A DNA stretch of 64,000 nt, from NCBI RefSeq assembly GCF_963678635.1, contig NC_087068.1, positions 32,754,189 to 32,818,188 on the forward strand, read 5' to 3'. Origin of the DNA: Symsagittifera roscoffensis (taxonomy: Eukaryota; Xenacoelomorpha; Acoela; Convolutidae). Within the stretch, counting starts at the first letter, position 1; each line of letters begins with the position of its first letter. The notes under the pieces are model-generated. The model was not told the origin of the DNA. It searched no databases and saw nothing but the letters and a program-made list of their open reading frames with translations. Of the stretch, positions 32,199 through 45,073 are shown piece after piece. The translations under genes and the position numbers were made by a program.

Positions 32199-34677
32199 TG
32201 ATTTTTAAAACATAGTTTCCAAAAACTAAGGCATGTTTGAAAATATTCTTTTTTATAGAAAAACCGATGTCGATGCAAAAATGTGCGAGTTGGCAAATGC
32301 TAACTGATTTGATCCTGCAAGTGATCAAAGCGTGAATACTAAAGATTGGTTCACCTCAATACTTTATTGAAACAAAGCTCGATCTCTTATTAGGTCGAGT
32401 TCTCCAGCGTTTTAGCTCTCCCATACCTTTCTATAAAATCAAAGCTTTTATCATAGATTTCGACAATTTTTTTCAGTGTAAAAAGTTTCAGTGTTTCATA
32501 AATTCTCCATGTCTTTTAACTTCGTTCGGCTAAAAAGAAACTTTTTGGTTCTCATTTCATTTAAATTGATTATTAAGTTTTGTCTAAATAAGGGTGGCAA
32601 TTTTTTTTGTTCACGATGCAGCAATAAAACATGCATTTTTGAAGGAAATTGTTTACTGTCACCAACAGTTACGCTACGCTGCCAAAATATTCGGTGCTTT
32701 CTTTTATACCACATTTTTTGGTTGTTTTAGGTTCAAGATAAATAATAGGTGCATATATTAGGTACGTAACGTCATTTACATGAAATCAACCCAAATGCCC
32801 TAAATTCTGAGACGGTGGTTGCAAAGAACCTTTCTTTATTCCCCTATAGAACCTGAGTGGCCGAAAATGTAGGAGCTTGAACGTCCTATGGGGTTAGTAG
32901 TTTGTAATGTAATGCCACATCGAATTCTTTGGGAGGGGGTTAAAATAAATATAATTTCACATGCTCTTTCTCGTATTAAAATAATAAGAAGTCGCTTATA
33001 CATGCAAAATTAATGCAACCGCTTCTTTCTACTCAGTTTTTTTTATCTCAGATATGATAGGTAGTTTTTAAGAAAACTCAAATTTTTTAAATTAAATCCG
33101 TAAAATGTTTATGATAAAAAAGTTCCTGGCTGTAGAAAACAACTAATTCCCAGTACTGGGTTTCTGGATTGAACACGACCTGACAACCAATATGGTAATT
33201 TTCGAGTAAGTGGAAAAAATTCCGAAAAACGGTCGAAGTTTCAAAACTTTCACTTGTTTGAAGGTAGTAAGTTTTTTCTAAAAGTACCTGGCCAAAGCAA
33301 ATCATAAAGTGAAATTTCCAACAACCTCCCAAGTCGAGAAAAGACTTTCGAGAAAAGTCCAAAAAATCCGTCAGAAAATCAGAAAGTTGACATTTCTGAG
33401 AATCAGTTAAAAGTATTTAATGCGATTTGAGCACAGCCGCTTATGCAGAGAATATTCGCCCAACCTGTTAATTCGATTCAACCCAGAAACCCTGGTTTGG
33501 CAGAATAGTTCTCGATTGAAGTCAAAACTTCAAAAAACAGGCAAAATGAAGAAATTTTGACTATTCCGAGGGCCAAAAACATTAAAAAAACTGAGTTTTT
33601 CGAAGACAATAACTTTTTGAGTAAAAAAAATTGTGAGTGCTCGCTAATGCAGGTGCACTTCCTTCCCATTGCCCGTTATCTCCACTGAACCAGCAGCTTC
33701 AGGTTTGAGACGATATTTTCGATAAAAGTTGAAGTCAAAAAAGGGTCAAAATAATTGAAAGTTAACCTTATGTGTTAAGAAAGTTTCGGCGTAGCCGCGA
33801 CTGAAGAGGAGTTTTCCGAACCCGTTCTATCCATTGAAACCAAAGTCTCAGATTTGGTAGATTTGTTTATGGATAACGAAAAAAAAACATGAAAATTATC
33901 GGTTAAATATAGCCCACAGACTTTCACGAAGGCTGTAGACAAAGATGTAAGGCAAGAAGAGACCAGGAGAAACTGTAAGCATAGGGTCTAGGCGGTCTTT
34001 CTATGAAAACCTTTTTTTTGAAAATCGGTAAAAAGGCTTTTGAGAAAAAGAAACTGATTGCTGATGAAGTTTTCCAAGGTGTCTAGAAAAAATAAACAAC
34101 CAGTCTCCTTTATTTTTATAAATCCTGTTTTTATCAAACAGGAACTCTGAGCAAACATGATTGAAAATTGAATTAGCAACTGAACAAAACTAACGAAGCG
34201 GAAACAAGGCCCAGAAATGAGTCGAAAAATAAACTGACTGTAAGAACTTCCAATAAGTTGCAAGTCCTTCCTGAAATTACCCTGCAGTAACTCGTACCCA
34301 CCCAGTAGTTAATTTTCAAAGTTAATAAAAAAGATGATTCAATTACTTTCGTTAAATTAGTTGTTAACTTCTTAAAAAATTCTGCATTTGGATTTGATAA
34401 GGCTAGCTAATAGCAAGCGAAAGAAAAATTAATTTTTGAAAATAGTTTAAAAAAAACTCCTAGAAAAACCAATTCCATAAGTTTTCATAATACATGATTT
34501 TATCATACTGCCATAAATAAAAAACCGGAGCTTTGAAAAAAGACTGCCAAAAAAATTACAAGATATGATAAATTGTATTCGGAAAAAGGGAAATCGGCGG
34601 ACAAAAAATAGGACGAAAACCAAAAGTCCCAAAACATCATTTTTTTTCAAAAATTATAGTAAGAAGTTAATTACTAC
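32199..34677. other. Non-coding DNA with degenerate ~200-bp periodicity
   Basis: At about 33,430, 33,630 and 33,790 the order recurs of a 'gagc-ca/gtag-CCGC' word, then CCCA/CCC-TT, then TCCATTGAAACC-like sequence, then TTCAGGTTTG/TCTCAGATTTG. This indicates an eroded tandem repeat. No reading frame in either strand shows a recognisable domain. Confidence 0.4.
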
Positions 34678-35400
34678 CTCAATTGAACAAAGAAACAGTT
34701 TGTTGAATTTTCAGGAAATTGAGCAGATCTGAGCAATAGAAAGTGAAAGAATAACTGTTTACGCGAGTGTCAAACTCCCGATTACAATTCAATTGCTCTC
34801 GTAAGTAAAAACATTGGATCAATCGGTAAAGTTTCATCCGGGAAATCCGAAAGTCAAATTCCATTTATGACATAAGAAATTTATCACGTTTTTCGCGCTT
34901 TTGACTTCTACACTTTGTAGTAGTGAGAACATAGTTGAAAGATGCCCGAGTGAAAAAGAACCCTGCATGAGGGGACGAAGCGCCCGAGTACGGCTCTTTT
35001 GCCCGAGGCCATCTTCAACTATTGGAACCAGTTCTAAGCTAGAATTTATAATCGGTTATAGATATAATTCTCTTATTCTATAAAAAAATTTTAACTAACC
35101 AATCTTATTCCATACACAACAGTTACAAATATTTGTAGGTGTTGAAACTACTTGTAGTTTCAGCACCAGAGTAATTTGAATTAAAATTAGAATACAGTTG
35201 TTCTCCATCTGGAAACTAACTCGCATAAACCAGTAGACACTATATCTATTGAGACTAGGAGATATAAGAGTAAGATTAAGATCGGTATTAGACTAAGTAG
35301 TTGTACGAATCTATCCCGCCGAAAAAAAGATAGCGTGACGAGCAGACGATGTACCTTATCTGAAATTAATCTAAGAGTACAGTAAACCATACATAACTCA
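34678..35400 (+). repeat. 5' LTR
   Basis: About 722 bases aligned without gaps to 54,017-54,739. I count about 33 mismatches by hand. The shared sequence starts CTCAATTG and ends CATAACTCA. The expected TG start is not at the very edge of the similarity. It contains TATAGATATAATT-type AT-rich promoter candidates (about 35,050-35,080) and the stem GGTGTTGAAACTAC/GTAGTTTCAGCACC at 35,138-35,167. Confidence 0.85.
35138..35167 (+). promoter_or_regulatory. LTR hairpin, possibly in the R/U5 RNA
   Basis: A 14-bp stem with one G-T pair and a very small loop. The same hairpin is kept at 54,477-54,506 in the 3' LTR with one terminal change, while neighbouring bases have diverged. The role is unknown. 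Confidence 0.4.
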
Positions 35401-35402
35401 TC

Positions 35403-35420
35403 TGGTGCGACCAAAAGTCT
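35403..35420 (+). other. Candidate primer-binding site
   Basis: TGGTGCGACCAAAAGTCT begins two bases after the LTR ends in CA, and starts with the TGG that pairs with a tRNA CCA end. The complementary tRNA would end ...GGTCGCACCA. I cannot assign the tRNA. Confidence 0.6.
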
Positions 35421-37079
35421 CGAACAAGACCTTAGCTAACTTAGACTTAGAAAAAATAGATTTAGAATTACACAATTGCAAAATTGCAAAAAATGTAACA
35501 TGAAATAGACAATTTATAAGAAATGTCTCTCCGACTCAATAGATCTCCGCTAATTTTCCAAACAATACGAAAAATACCAGGTTTTGCGAGAAGACCAAAG
35601 ACAAGGCAGAATCTACGATTAGGAAGAAATCTACGGATTAACTTCGTGATAGTACGACAAAAACCGGAACAAACCTATGTATTTAGAATCATTTCCGCAA
35701 TAAATTTAAATTTACATTCAAGGACATAAGATTTGAAAAAAAAAATCTTTCAGTAACCTTGATGATGCTAAACCTAGTATTTATACAATAACGACTGATT
35801 AAAACAACACAAGTCGTTCTCTTCAAAAATCTGCAGTAGATTAAAACATTTTGAATAAAATAATTTATTGATTAAAAGTACAAAAATTAGTCAAAACAAA
35901 AAATCATCGTTAGTTTTAAAAATCTGTCTTCATCACCCGAACAATAACAGCAAATTACACAAAACTAACACCATCGTAAACTTTTTTCTTGAACTTTTCA
36001 CACTTAAACCTGCATTAAATTTTATCAAGGCTTATCCTTGTTTTCTCTTAAAAATATCTCAATTTGAAAAAAATTTTATTTTCTGATCATCAAGGCTTTC
36101 CTTGGATCAAACGGAACAATTTTGTTACACCCCACATTTTTAAAAGAGTCTAACGGCCTCAAACGTCGATTCACTACCCAACCCTTATCAAAGACCCAGG
36201 ACTAATAGAAACTTTTGAAAAAACTAAACGTTTTAATTGAGCTAAATAGTGAAGAACTTCGGTTACTCATCCTTCACTTGATTCCCTGCCTCTTAGATGA
36301 CCCAGGCTAAAACACTTAAATTTAGTAAGTCATGAAAAAGTATCTAACGATCTACTTGCGTTCTACTTTTACCTGAGCCTAGTGGATTGTTTTACTATTC
36401 TCCAACCCTTAATCACAACCCCTAAGTAAGATTAGGTAAGTCTGTCTTAAACTAAACCTTAGTAAAAAGGAAGAGAAAGTAAAAAATCATTCTCACGAAT
36501 CGATATACTACTCTCTCTCCAACCCGTCAAACTGCGACAACCTATGCCCAAAGATAGGATAAGCACACAAAACGCGTAAGAACTAACAGTTTAAGAAAAC
36601 CTCTGACCCAATTATTGCACCCATCATCCTAAACCTTCTGTCAATAGATAATCTAGGTAACAAACAAACAATCGTATTACATATAAGTTTAACTAAAAAC
36701 GAAAGATACGACTTTGTAAAAACACCACACAGACAAACAATAGGATATATAAGATCAAAGCGACAGACACGAAAACAGACAATCATAACAAAACAAAAAC
36801 AAATTATCAGAAAACGATTTTCAAAACAAAGAAACGCAGTCTCAGAATCAGACACAAACACAATACGGGAACATCAAGAAATAAAAGATTCCATAAGTAA
36901 GACAACCCGATCGACGACCAAATATGTTTTTCCGACACAGAAGCCACAACACCATCATCAATAAAAGGAAAACGCAAAATAAGAAAGTCATATATCAACG
37001 AACAAATACGCTTATATAATTGGAATGAACCAATAAGACATATTGAATGTTACACACTAACAGTTTCACAATATAAAAC
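35421..37079 (+). other. Long leader between PBS and gag
   Basis: About 1.66 kb without a supported gene. Frames such as 35,523-35,729 (basic, 68 codons) and the minus-strand ones have no domain. It would hold packaging signals and the major splice donor. Confidence 0.45.
36436..36441 (+). promoter_or_regulatory. Candidate splice donor in the leader
   Basis: ATTAG|GTAAGT matches the 5' splice-site consensus. It lies in the leader upstream of gag, where retroviruses keep the donor used for env and accessory mRNAs. Inference only; other GT sites exist. Confidence 0.35.
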
Positions 37080-37484
37080 ATGATCGAGTACGACGAAAAT
37101 TTTGACGATAAATCAATAATCCCATTTTTTATAAAACCACTGAATGATCCCTCCCAAGGACAAGTACAATTTTGCCATAACTTACTTGTAAATTTATTTG
37201 AAAAAAAAATTAGCCTATGTAAACAAGAATTCCCTGAAGTACAAATAAAACGACAAACCCTTGATCACTACCTTAGAGATATATGTAATATCACATCACA
37301 TTATGGTATATACACAACCGAAATCGCATCACCAAAACAAAATCACCAAAAAAAAATAGCAAATACAAACAGACGATATAGATTTCCCGAAAAATTTTAC
37401 GGACTTCACAAAAAATATACAAAACCGAAATTCCCAAAGAAAAAACTCCATATTCACAAATTATGTATTTTCAATTATTTATAG
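37080..37484 (+). pseudogene. gag: gag, N-terminal part
   Basis: ATG at 37,080 opens 134 codons (MIEYDENFDDKSII...). The region is rich in Lys/Tyr towards the end and has no recognised fold, as is usual for the matrix part of invertebrate Gag. After 37,484 coding resumes in another frame (from about 37,500: LKETHGDSPTPTSRHTAV) and is interrupted by TAG near 37,666 and TAA near 37,874. Frame and position, just upstream of a capsid/CCHC region, identify it as Gag. No second candidate start nearby has better context. Confidence 0.55.
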
Positions 37485-40384
37485 CTAACTATCTATACTA
37501 GAATTGAAAGAAACACACGGTGACTCACCAACTCCAACATCCCGACATACAGCTGTAAGACAAGAAATAAATAATTTATCAAAAATTTTAAGCACAATCC
37601 GTGAAAATCTCACTAATAACGACATATCTCAAAATGTTAAACATGATCTACAAAAGATAATAGCATAGTTTATAATTGATTATTTTGTCCTTAATCTTGA
37701 CCTGATAACAGTAGCGAGAAAAACTTTTCATCCACAAAATTCAGACGATGAAATTATATTGGCAGACGAAACAAATTATGTTTGGGACCCTAAATGGTCT
37801 CATCCATCATTTATTAATATACCAACTGACATCTCAAGTCAAGCAATCACCACAATTTCCATCAATAGAGACTAAGTTAGATTAACTCCACTTTCTATTG
37901 ATGCAACACCTATAAACTGTAATTCAATATTTACAGATAGAGAAGGAAATAAAAGTTTAAATTCTACATTTCTTAACCAAGAAAATTAAATGGAACACGA
38001 AATCTTACACAGCAAGATATTCAAACCTTATCACATTTCGTAAACGAAGTAATAGTTGAAACAATGCCAACAACGACACAACAAAGCATTTTTCCTATTC
38101 ACCCAACACTTACAACTCCAAAAAATAAAAACACAGTATTTCCACAAACAACTATACAATCGACAGTGAAACCTTCAGTTATTCCAAATCATTCACAAAT
38201 AACCTATCAAACATTTAGACCAGTAACAACATCAAGACAAACAAGCAAAAGACATCAAATAGAAATAACTTCTCAAATCATATCTATAAATTTTTTCCAA
38301 AAATCTAAAACAACCAAAACCCCCTGTTACTTATAGTCAAAATCAATGACAATCACACAATCAAAATGTACCACAACAAGCTTCTCAATCAGTATTCTTT
38401 AACGATCAGCCACGAGCTACACTGGATCGTAGCGAAAATTATCCATTTTTCCAACAAAAGAAAACATAGCAAACAAACATCATGTTAGAAATCAACGACA
38501 TTACTCAAAAGACGAAGATTATTATTATCAAAATCAACGATTTAACACAAATCTTCATCACAATAATTGGAATATCGATCAACCAGATCCTTTCCATCAA
38601 CCAGATCTTTTCGAACCATATACACGAAACGAACAAAGGCAAACAAGACATCACCCAACCTCATATAAAAATAATTTTCATTCGCAAAACCCAGTGAATA
38701 CACAAAACTATCAACCAATTCAAATGCCAAAGGAAATTCCACTTCCATATTATCTACAACAACATGAAATAACAAAGACTCCAGTTACAAATTTTTCTCA
38801 AATACCAATTGCCGCAGAATCACTACAAATGACAATGAATCCATACCTTATGGGTGGATCCTCAATATCTTCAAATAAGCCATTAATGGTTTTCACAGGA
38901 ACAGATCCCGAATGCTCCGTAGAAGATTATTTAAATGCAGTCACAGCAAATTTGATTTTAAATATAGGACTTGAACTAGTAAATACACCACTCCATCAAA
39001 ATTAGATACCAAGACGCACGGCTCTAATCCAAACCACACTTGATGGCGCAGCCCAAAAATGGTTTTCAGTTTTACCTATAGATATTGGATCAGATTAGAA
39101 AAGATTCACACTAGAATTTTCAAAAAAATTCGACTCCGAAAGAAACAAACAACACTAAAGAGTTTTATGCAAGGAAATTCGTAGAATCCCAAATATAACA
39201 ATTAAACAACTAGCAGTAAGAAATGAAACACTAGTAAGAAAAGCATATTCCCCTAATACATATGATTATAAAAACACAAAAATGACAGAAATATTATTGA
39301 TGACTCTAACACCTCAATTACGAAAAATAGCAATAAAAAAAAGAGCATCACACCCTTCTCCAATTCGAGAACCCGATATAGACTTCAGAAAACTAGATAA
39401 TAAACTAGAACAAGCCGAAATCACTATGAAATTGGAAGAAACAGAAAATTTAAAATAACAATATGTAAATAAAATCCAAACCACTACATCACAAATAAAT
39501 AAAATTCATGAATCTGATACTGAATTAGCTGAAAAAATCACTCAAATATAAAATATCTTCGTGAAAAATCCAAACTTCAAAGGCAAAGCATCATTCAAAA
39601 ATAGGTGTAACTATTGCGGTAGATACGGACACAGCATTGCTGAATGTAGACAAAAACAACAAGATAACCAAAACAAACCACACAAACAAGAGAACCAAAT
39701 AAATCATTCTACCAATACATGAAAAAAGATCAAAATTTACCAAACAAAAACATTCACAGTAACAACAGTTCAGGCAAACCACTTCCTGACAATTATAGTG
39801 TCTCTAGACAACAATCACCATACAGATATAACTATCGTGGAAGATCTCCGGATCAAAGAAATTCACGAAATTTCTCACAGAATAGATATAGTCAATCAAA
39901 CAGTCAAAACAATCCATATCAAAATAATTTTTCTAGATCAAATTCAAATAGAAGCAACTATTCGAATTTCGTTAAAAACAGTTCCCGTTCAAATTCTCGT
40001 AATAGATACTATTCAAACGATAGATCTAGAAACTCCTTGTACAATAGAAACAAAAATTATTCGAATAATAGAAACAGACAGTATCACAATAACAGATTAC
40101 GAAACTATTCAAACAATAGATCAAACTACCATAGACCAAATAACAATAACTATCACAATAGATCACGTGATCATTCCCAAAATCGAAATTCGAACTATAA
40201 AAATCGACAACGAATTTTTCTCAATCACCGCACAGAAAAAATACACAATATCAGAATTCACAATAAAACTATAGAAGTAGTACACCTAAACATCAAAGAC
40301 AAATTAACCAAGTACAATCCACTCAAGAAACGCAACCAGACCCTTCCGGTATTGATAACACAGAAAACACAGAACTACATCTAA
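37485..40384 (+). pseudogene. gag: gag, capsid and nucleocapsid remnants
   Basis: Thr/Gln-rich linker frames (38,064-38,336; 38,482-38,697) precede a capsid-like stretch from 38,694 containing LMVFTGTDPECSVEDYLNAV, the usual start of a retrotransposon Gag capsid ('F.G.DPE...FL'), and then GAAQKWFSVLP. In-frame stops occur near 39,003 and 39,096. Nucleocapsid follows: a CCHC knuckle at 39,606-39,647, then an Asn/Arg/Ser/Tyr-rich tail to 40,384 (NRNRQYHNNRLRNYSNNR is typical), presumably RNA-binding. The total is longer than most gypsy Gag proteins. The tail frame (39,719-40,384, 221 codons) is the longest open part. Confidence 0.7.
39606..39647 (+). other. CCHC zinc knuckle of Gag
   Basis: CNYCGRYGHSIAEC fits C-x2-C-x4-H-x4-C exactly. 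This is the nucleocapsid motif that binds genomic RNA. Confidence 0.9.
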
Positions 40385-40689
40385 ATCACGTAACTTGCGA
40401 ATCCACAGACGATGAGAGCAAAACAGAAAATATACATCAAAAAACATGCTTCAGATTGAAAACGAATACGAAACACCAATAGAACCGAATTATAACCAAA
40501 ATAATCATGGCAATTTCCAAAGCCCTGATAATATTTAAGAAATAATAGACAATACTGATCAAGAACTTAAAGGAAGTCCAAGCACAAACAACATATATCA
40601 AACGCTTCAAACAAAATCCAACTACCCAAAGAAAAAATTTGGACAATACCACTTCTTTTAGAAAGTCCAAAGAATAAAAATTTTGAATC

Positions 40690-41070
40690 ACCAGATCTCG
40701 AAATTGATTTTTCAATAGACTCAGGAGCAGAATCAGATATTATAAGCAATCCCACCTGAAACGAAATACAAACTTAACATCCAAAAATGATACCGTTAAA
40801 AACCTCAAGCACATTAGCTACAGCACAAGGATCAAGTTTAACAAATTTTCAACTAGTCCTTATTCCTACTCGAACAATGAAACAAAATAAACTTTTCATC
40901 AATTTTTTTAAAAAGACATTCCATATCACAGATATGAAACACAATATTATTGGAAAACCCTTGATCACCAAAAATATCCCTACTATAATTATTTCAATTG
41001 GTAAATTACACATAAAAGACAAAAACACAAAAATAAAATCTCATCACTTACATTTTTTCAAAGACTAAAT
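40690..41070 (+). pseudogene. pol: pol: aspartic protease
   Basis: FSIDSGAESDIIS, with DSGA at 40,718-40,729, is the catalytic Asp motif of retroviral-type proteases. A frame change follows. The continuing frame (40,787-41,068) has hydrophobic segments and MKHNIIGKPLI, which fits the second conserved region (IIG) before the C-terminal helix. About 100-110 residues is the usual size. The enzyme would mature Gag-Pol as a dimer. The frame break makes this copy inactive. Confidence 0.7.
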
Positions 41071-41160
41071 AAACAACCACCAATTTTCACAAAAACACAA
41101 AAATAAAATCTCATCACTTACATTTTTTCAAAGACTAAATAAACAACCGCCGATTTTCAC
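41021..41160 (+). repeat. 70-bp tandem duplication at the PR-RT junction
   Basis: 41,021-41,090 is repeated at 41,091-41,160 with two changes (CCACCAA/CCGCCGA). Seventy is not a multiple of three, so the duplication itself shifts the frame. Confidence 0.9.
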
Positions 41161-41639
41161 AAAAGTTTGCAACATATTTAACCGATAAAGGAAACACCTG
41201 AAATCACTAGCAGGATATGTATATAACTTTACAGTAAATCAACATCAATATAACATGAAACAAAGCAAACAATGACTATATATGTCAGACCTTGAATTCA
41301 AGTCAATTCACAAATTTTTCCGAGTAATAACCTCATCCATCAAAAACACGAAAAACTTCAATTCAGATACCATTTCACTACATGTATACAATAATTCACC
41401 ATACAAAATAACATTACCTCTAGGAATTTTAGGTTATGGCAAAACAAATGCAACAATCTCTCCCACATTTGAAGTAGCATATAGAGTAAATAATAATTTT
41501 TAAAATTTGTAGATATATGCCAATCAACGTTTCTTAATGAAGAATTACCAATTATTAATATAAAAGATGATAACAAACGAAACACCGAAGATTTTAAACC
41601 GACATTCCAGATATCAAAATACACCAAGGAACAACAAAA

Positions 41640-42550
41640 GTTTCTCACAATGTTCAATTTTTGATACTCTCAAGTTACGCAAAAAGAATTTGAACAACTA
41701 GCCGAACTATTACTTAAATACCCAAAGGTTAAAGCCACATCTAAGTTTGATGTCGGAAAAGTAAATTCACCACTACATCTACCTCTGAAACCTGACGCAA
41801 TTTTCAAAGAGCAACAAGCAAGTACAGTCCCAATTCAATTGCAAGACAAAGTAAATAGATTACTAGACATTCTAGAACAATATGAATTTATTTCCCCAGG
41901 AAATAAAGAAGAACAACCAAAACGAAACACATTCATAAATACTGCTATTATTTTTGCTAAAGGAAAACTATTAAAAATAGTACTAGATGCAAGGTATCTC
42001 AATTCACTCATTGATGAATCTAAATGTAATTGGCCTAAAGAACCAATTCAAGTAATTCTCACAAAGATAAACGGAAAATATTTCACAACCGCTGACATGA
42101 ACAGTGCACACAATCAGATGCCACTAGATGAACAATCACGACGCTTAACACAATTCGTCATTGGAAACCAACAATACGAAATTAAAAAACTTTTCTATGG
42201 AATTTCCATAGGGCCAGCAGCATTCTCAGCATTCATGAGCAAAATGACCACTCACTCGCAGAAAAAATGAAATAACATATTTAGACGATGTTTTCATGCA
42301 ATCACAGACAAAAAACGAAATGTTTAATGTCTTAGAAAAATATCATCAAATACTACTAAAAGAAAACATGAAAGCAGCCCCGGATAAATCACAGTTTTTT
42401 CTCACCCGTGTAAAATTCCTAGGACGTATTATCGAAGGAAATACGATCACTCCATTAAAATTCCGCATAGACGCATTCATCAATCTTCAACCACTATCAA
42501 ACAAGAAGAAAATCCAAGATTTTCTTGGAATGCTAAATATTCATCAGTAA
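41640..42550 (+). pseudogene. pol: pol: reverse transcriptase
   Basis: The 41,839-42,270 frame includes KIVLDARYLNSLID, FTTADMNSAHNQM (motif A, catalytic Asp) and FYGISIGPAAFSAFM. The next frame carries ITYLDDVFMQ, with YLDD at 42,278-42,289. The two are separated by a frameshift between about 42,240 and 42,272, just before the catalytic pair. FLGRIIEGNTITP and IQDFLGMLN then match the gypsy-type thumb/connection region. Upstream, at 41,656, TGA replaces what is normally a Trp position. All three catalytic Asp codons remain. Confidence 0.85.
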
Positions 42551-42589
42551 ATTTGTTTATAAAATGCAACTATAATTAGGACTATTTTA

Positions 42590-43090
42590 TAACATTCTTA
42601 GACATCAAAATAATTTTGAATGGACAACAGAACATCAGAAAATATTTGAAGAAATAAAAACACTTCTCACTGAACAAATATCAAACACCATTCCAGACCC
42701 AGATCAACCATTTCATGCTGTGTGCGACGCCTCAAATTTTGGCATCGGCGCAGCATTATTACAATCACACAGTGGAACAAATAAGATGAATCTTATTTCA
42801 GCAAACTCAAGACTATATACACAAGCTGAACTTAGACTCTCTACACTTATGAGAGAAGGCACAGCTATATTATACACTCTCACAGAATATGAATTTTTAA
42901 TAATTGGATCAAAACATCCAAGTTCTCTTTATAGACCATAAACCTATGAATTTCTTTTTTCACGGAAATCAAAACCAAACCATAGAGTTTACAGAGTTCA
43001 ATTAATTCTAATGAAATTCCCAAACGTACATATAGTTTGGACAGCAGGAAAACTACCAGACACACTTAGTAAGAAACACACCACTTGAAT
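42590..43090 (+). pseudogene. pol: pol: RNase H
   Basis: FEWTTEHQKIFEEIKTLL precedes AVCDASNFGIGAALLQ (first catalytic Asp, near 42,726), then LRLSTLMREGTAILYTL (the conserved Glu) and, in another frame, VLFIDHKPM (about 42,912-42,938). This is the usual Ty3/gypsy RNase H arrangement. Stops and a frame change interrupt it. Confidence 0.75.
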
Positions 43091-43489
43091 TATTAACAAG
43101 AAAAACAACAGTAGAACTATCACAACATCAAGTTTTCCTTGCAAAAGAGGAAACATCACCAAAACTAGAATGCAAATACGCAGTAAAAACCGATATTGAT
43201 CAAACACAAATGAATATCCTACAACACTTTCCATTATATTTGGATTGCCAAAATAAACACTACGAAGTAGACCTCTTAGGAAACTCTACATTTAAACCAA
43301 ATACCATATTCATCATGGATCAAAAACAATACAAAACAAAAACCATTCAAACAAAAAATGTACAGAACAGATCTATTCCCTTTAATAGAAAAAGAAAATT
43401 TGAGTGATAATATGAATTTATCAGGACACAAAATACACAAAAAATCAAGTTTCTAACCTCCATGACCCTCTTGATAAAATACCTCTCTC

Positions 43490-44580
43490 AAAGTTAGAAA
43501 TCGAAAATTTCTTTCTACCAAATACAGAGAAATTAACATTTGATCTACTACAAAAATACCAAAATCTTGACCCAGTCATCAGACAATTAAAGCCTTGGCA
43601 CACTTATAAAACAAAACTCATAAAAGCAGATATCATAATTCTAGGAAATAAAACACTCCTAAGATACTTTCGAAAATCTAACAATACATTGATAAAAGAA
43701 AACCCAAATGTTTCAGAATATCAAACATCAGAATTGAAAAAACCATGTTTACCACTGAGTATGATACTCCCGGACTTTTACATTTCACACTCCTTAAACA
43801 CTAAAGGACATGCAGGATCAGAAAAAACATGCTCAAATTCATCCAATTTGGACTAAAGTATTATGCAATGATTGCATATCATTCCAATTAAATAAACCAT
43901 ACCCGCATCAAAAGCAAATAGCAGAAAAACAAGAGTTCAAAGGACAAGGTTTATACTTTAACCAACGAATATCATTCGACACAAAAAGGACCAATATCAC
44001 CCTCTTCGGAAGGAAACTCATATATAATGGTCATAGTTGACTCAATCACACACTACGTAGCACTTAACCCAGTACCTCATTGTAACGTTTAATATGCATA
44101 TACAACACTTTATAAACACTGGAAAGCGAAATTCGGATTAACAGAAACTCTTGTCACAGACAATGGCACTGAGTTCATTAAAAGTGACATAATTACATTA
44201 TACCATCTATATAACATCAAACAACAACCACGAACATCTCATGCCCCTTGGACTAATGGTTTAGTCGAAGGAATGAGCCGTTCATTACAAGAATGTCTTA
44301 GATGTATCATAAATAGAAGCGATACAAAATATACTGAATGGTCAACAGATGTAAAACTATTCCCATTAGCTTATAATTCACAAATAACAACAACCTTAGG
44401 ACTATCACCATTGGAAATGGTTTTCAATCAAAAGCCACGAAAACCAATATTGTTTACAGCAAACTCCTCAAAAACGCACAAGGCTTTTGCCAATCCACAA
44501 AAAAATCAGTGTGTTATAATCTACCATTACATACACACGATGAAGATCATTTTCATCACCCACAATTTTTGAAATTAGCC
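43490..44580 (+). pseudogene. pol: pol: integrase
   Basis: The zinc-binding region is partly visible as VLCNDCISFQLN (about 43,858-43,893). The catalytic core has Asp in VIVDSITHYVAL (near 44,037), Asp in TDNGTEF (44,156-44,176) and Glu in TNGLVEGMSRSLQE (near 44,266), i.e. the D,D-35-E triad. NSQITTTLGLSPLEMVF is the conserved C-terminal part of the core. It would insert the cDNA into host chromosomes. Frame changes near 43,830 and 44,085 break it, but the triad codons are intact. Confidence 0.85.
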
Positions 44581-44764
44581 TCCGTCACACATACCGAATG
44601 AATTTTAAACAGAGATAAAAAAACAATGAAATTTATCAAAAAACAGCCAAAAAACTAATACAAAGACAAAATATTCATTCCCAAATGAATTCACGATTCA
44701 CACCAGCTACAAATTTAATATTGGAACATTTGTCTTCATCCTAAATTTTGTAATACAAAAAGGA

Positions 44765-45073
44765 ATGCCAAAAAAGTTACAACTAATCCGAAAAAGACCA
44801 TTTCAATTTATTGACAAACCCATTGATGTAACATATAAACTTATTGATTCAAATAAAAAAGAAAGTGTTCAACACAGAAACAATCTTTTACCATACTACC
44901 CAAAAGAACAGGCTCGTCGCGAAATAACACAACTATACTCCTTTACAGGACCTAAAATTTTTCAAAACAACCCAGACAATGAACAAAAACAAACAATTAA
45001 TACAAATTGTTTACCACAAGTTTTAAAAACAAAAAATAACGAAAACATCGACAAAAACCCCGAAAAAAAATAA
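44765..45073 (+). pseudogene. pol: pol: integrase C-terminal region
   Basis: KKLQLIRKRPFQFIDKP, then VTYKLIDSNKKESVQHRNN and LLPYYPKE, resembles the GPY/F-type module after the gypsy integrase core. Its Gly-Pro-Tyr/Phe is seen as KRPFQF. The tail is Asn/Lys-rich (about 60 residues) and ends near 45,073. It is separated from the core by stops. Confidence 0.6.

Noticed and set aside
32491-32730. Overlapping plus and minus frames of 72-79 codons resembling a transposase fragment
   Set aside because: No catalytic or DNA-binding motif could be identified in either strand.
34679-34864. Minus-strand 61-codon ORF conserved in both LTRs (also 54,018-54,203)
   Set aside because: It is conserved only because the LTRs are duplicates. 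The antisense orientation and lack of any domain give no support for a gene.
39798-40274. 158-codon alternative frame over the Gag tail
   Set aside because: Thr/Ile-rich shadow of the Asn/Arg-rich nucleocapsid tail.
37080-45073. Stop-codon reassignment or readthrough in the retroelement gag-pol
   Set aside because: TAA, TAG and TGA all interrupt the frames, together with frameshifts and a 70-bp duplication, so ordinary pseudogene decay explains it better.
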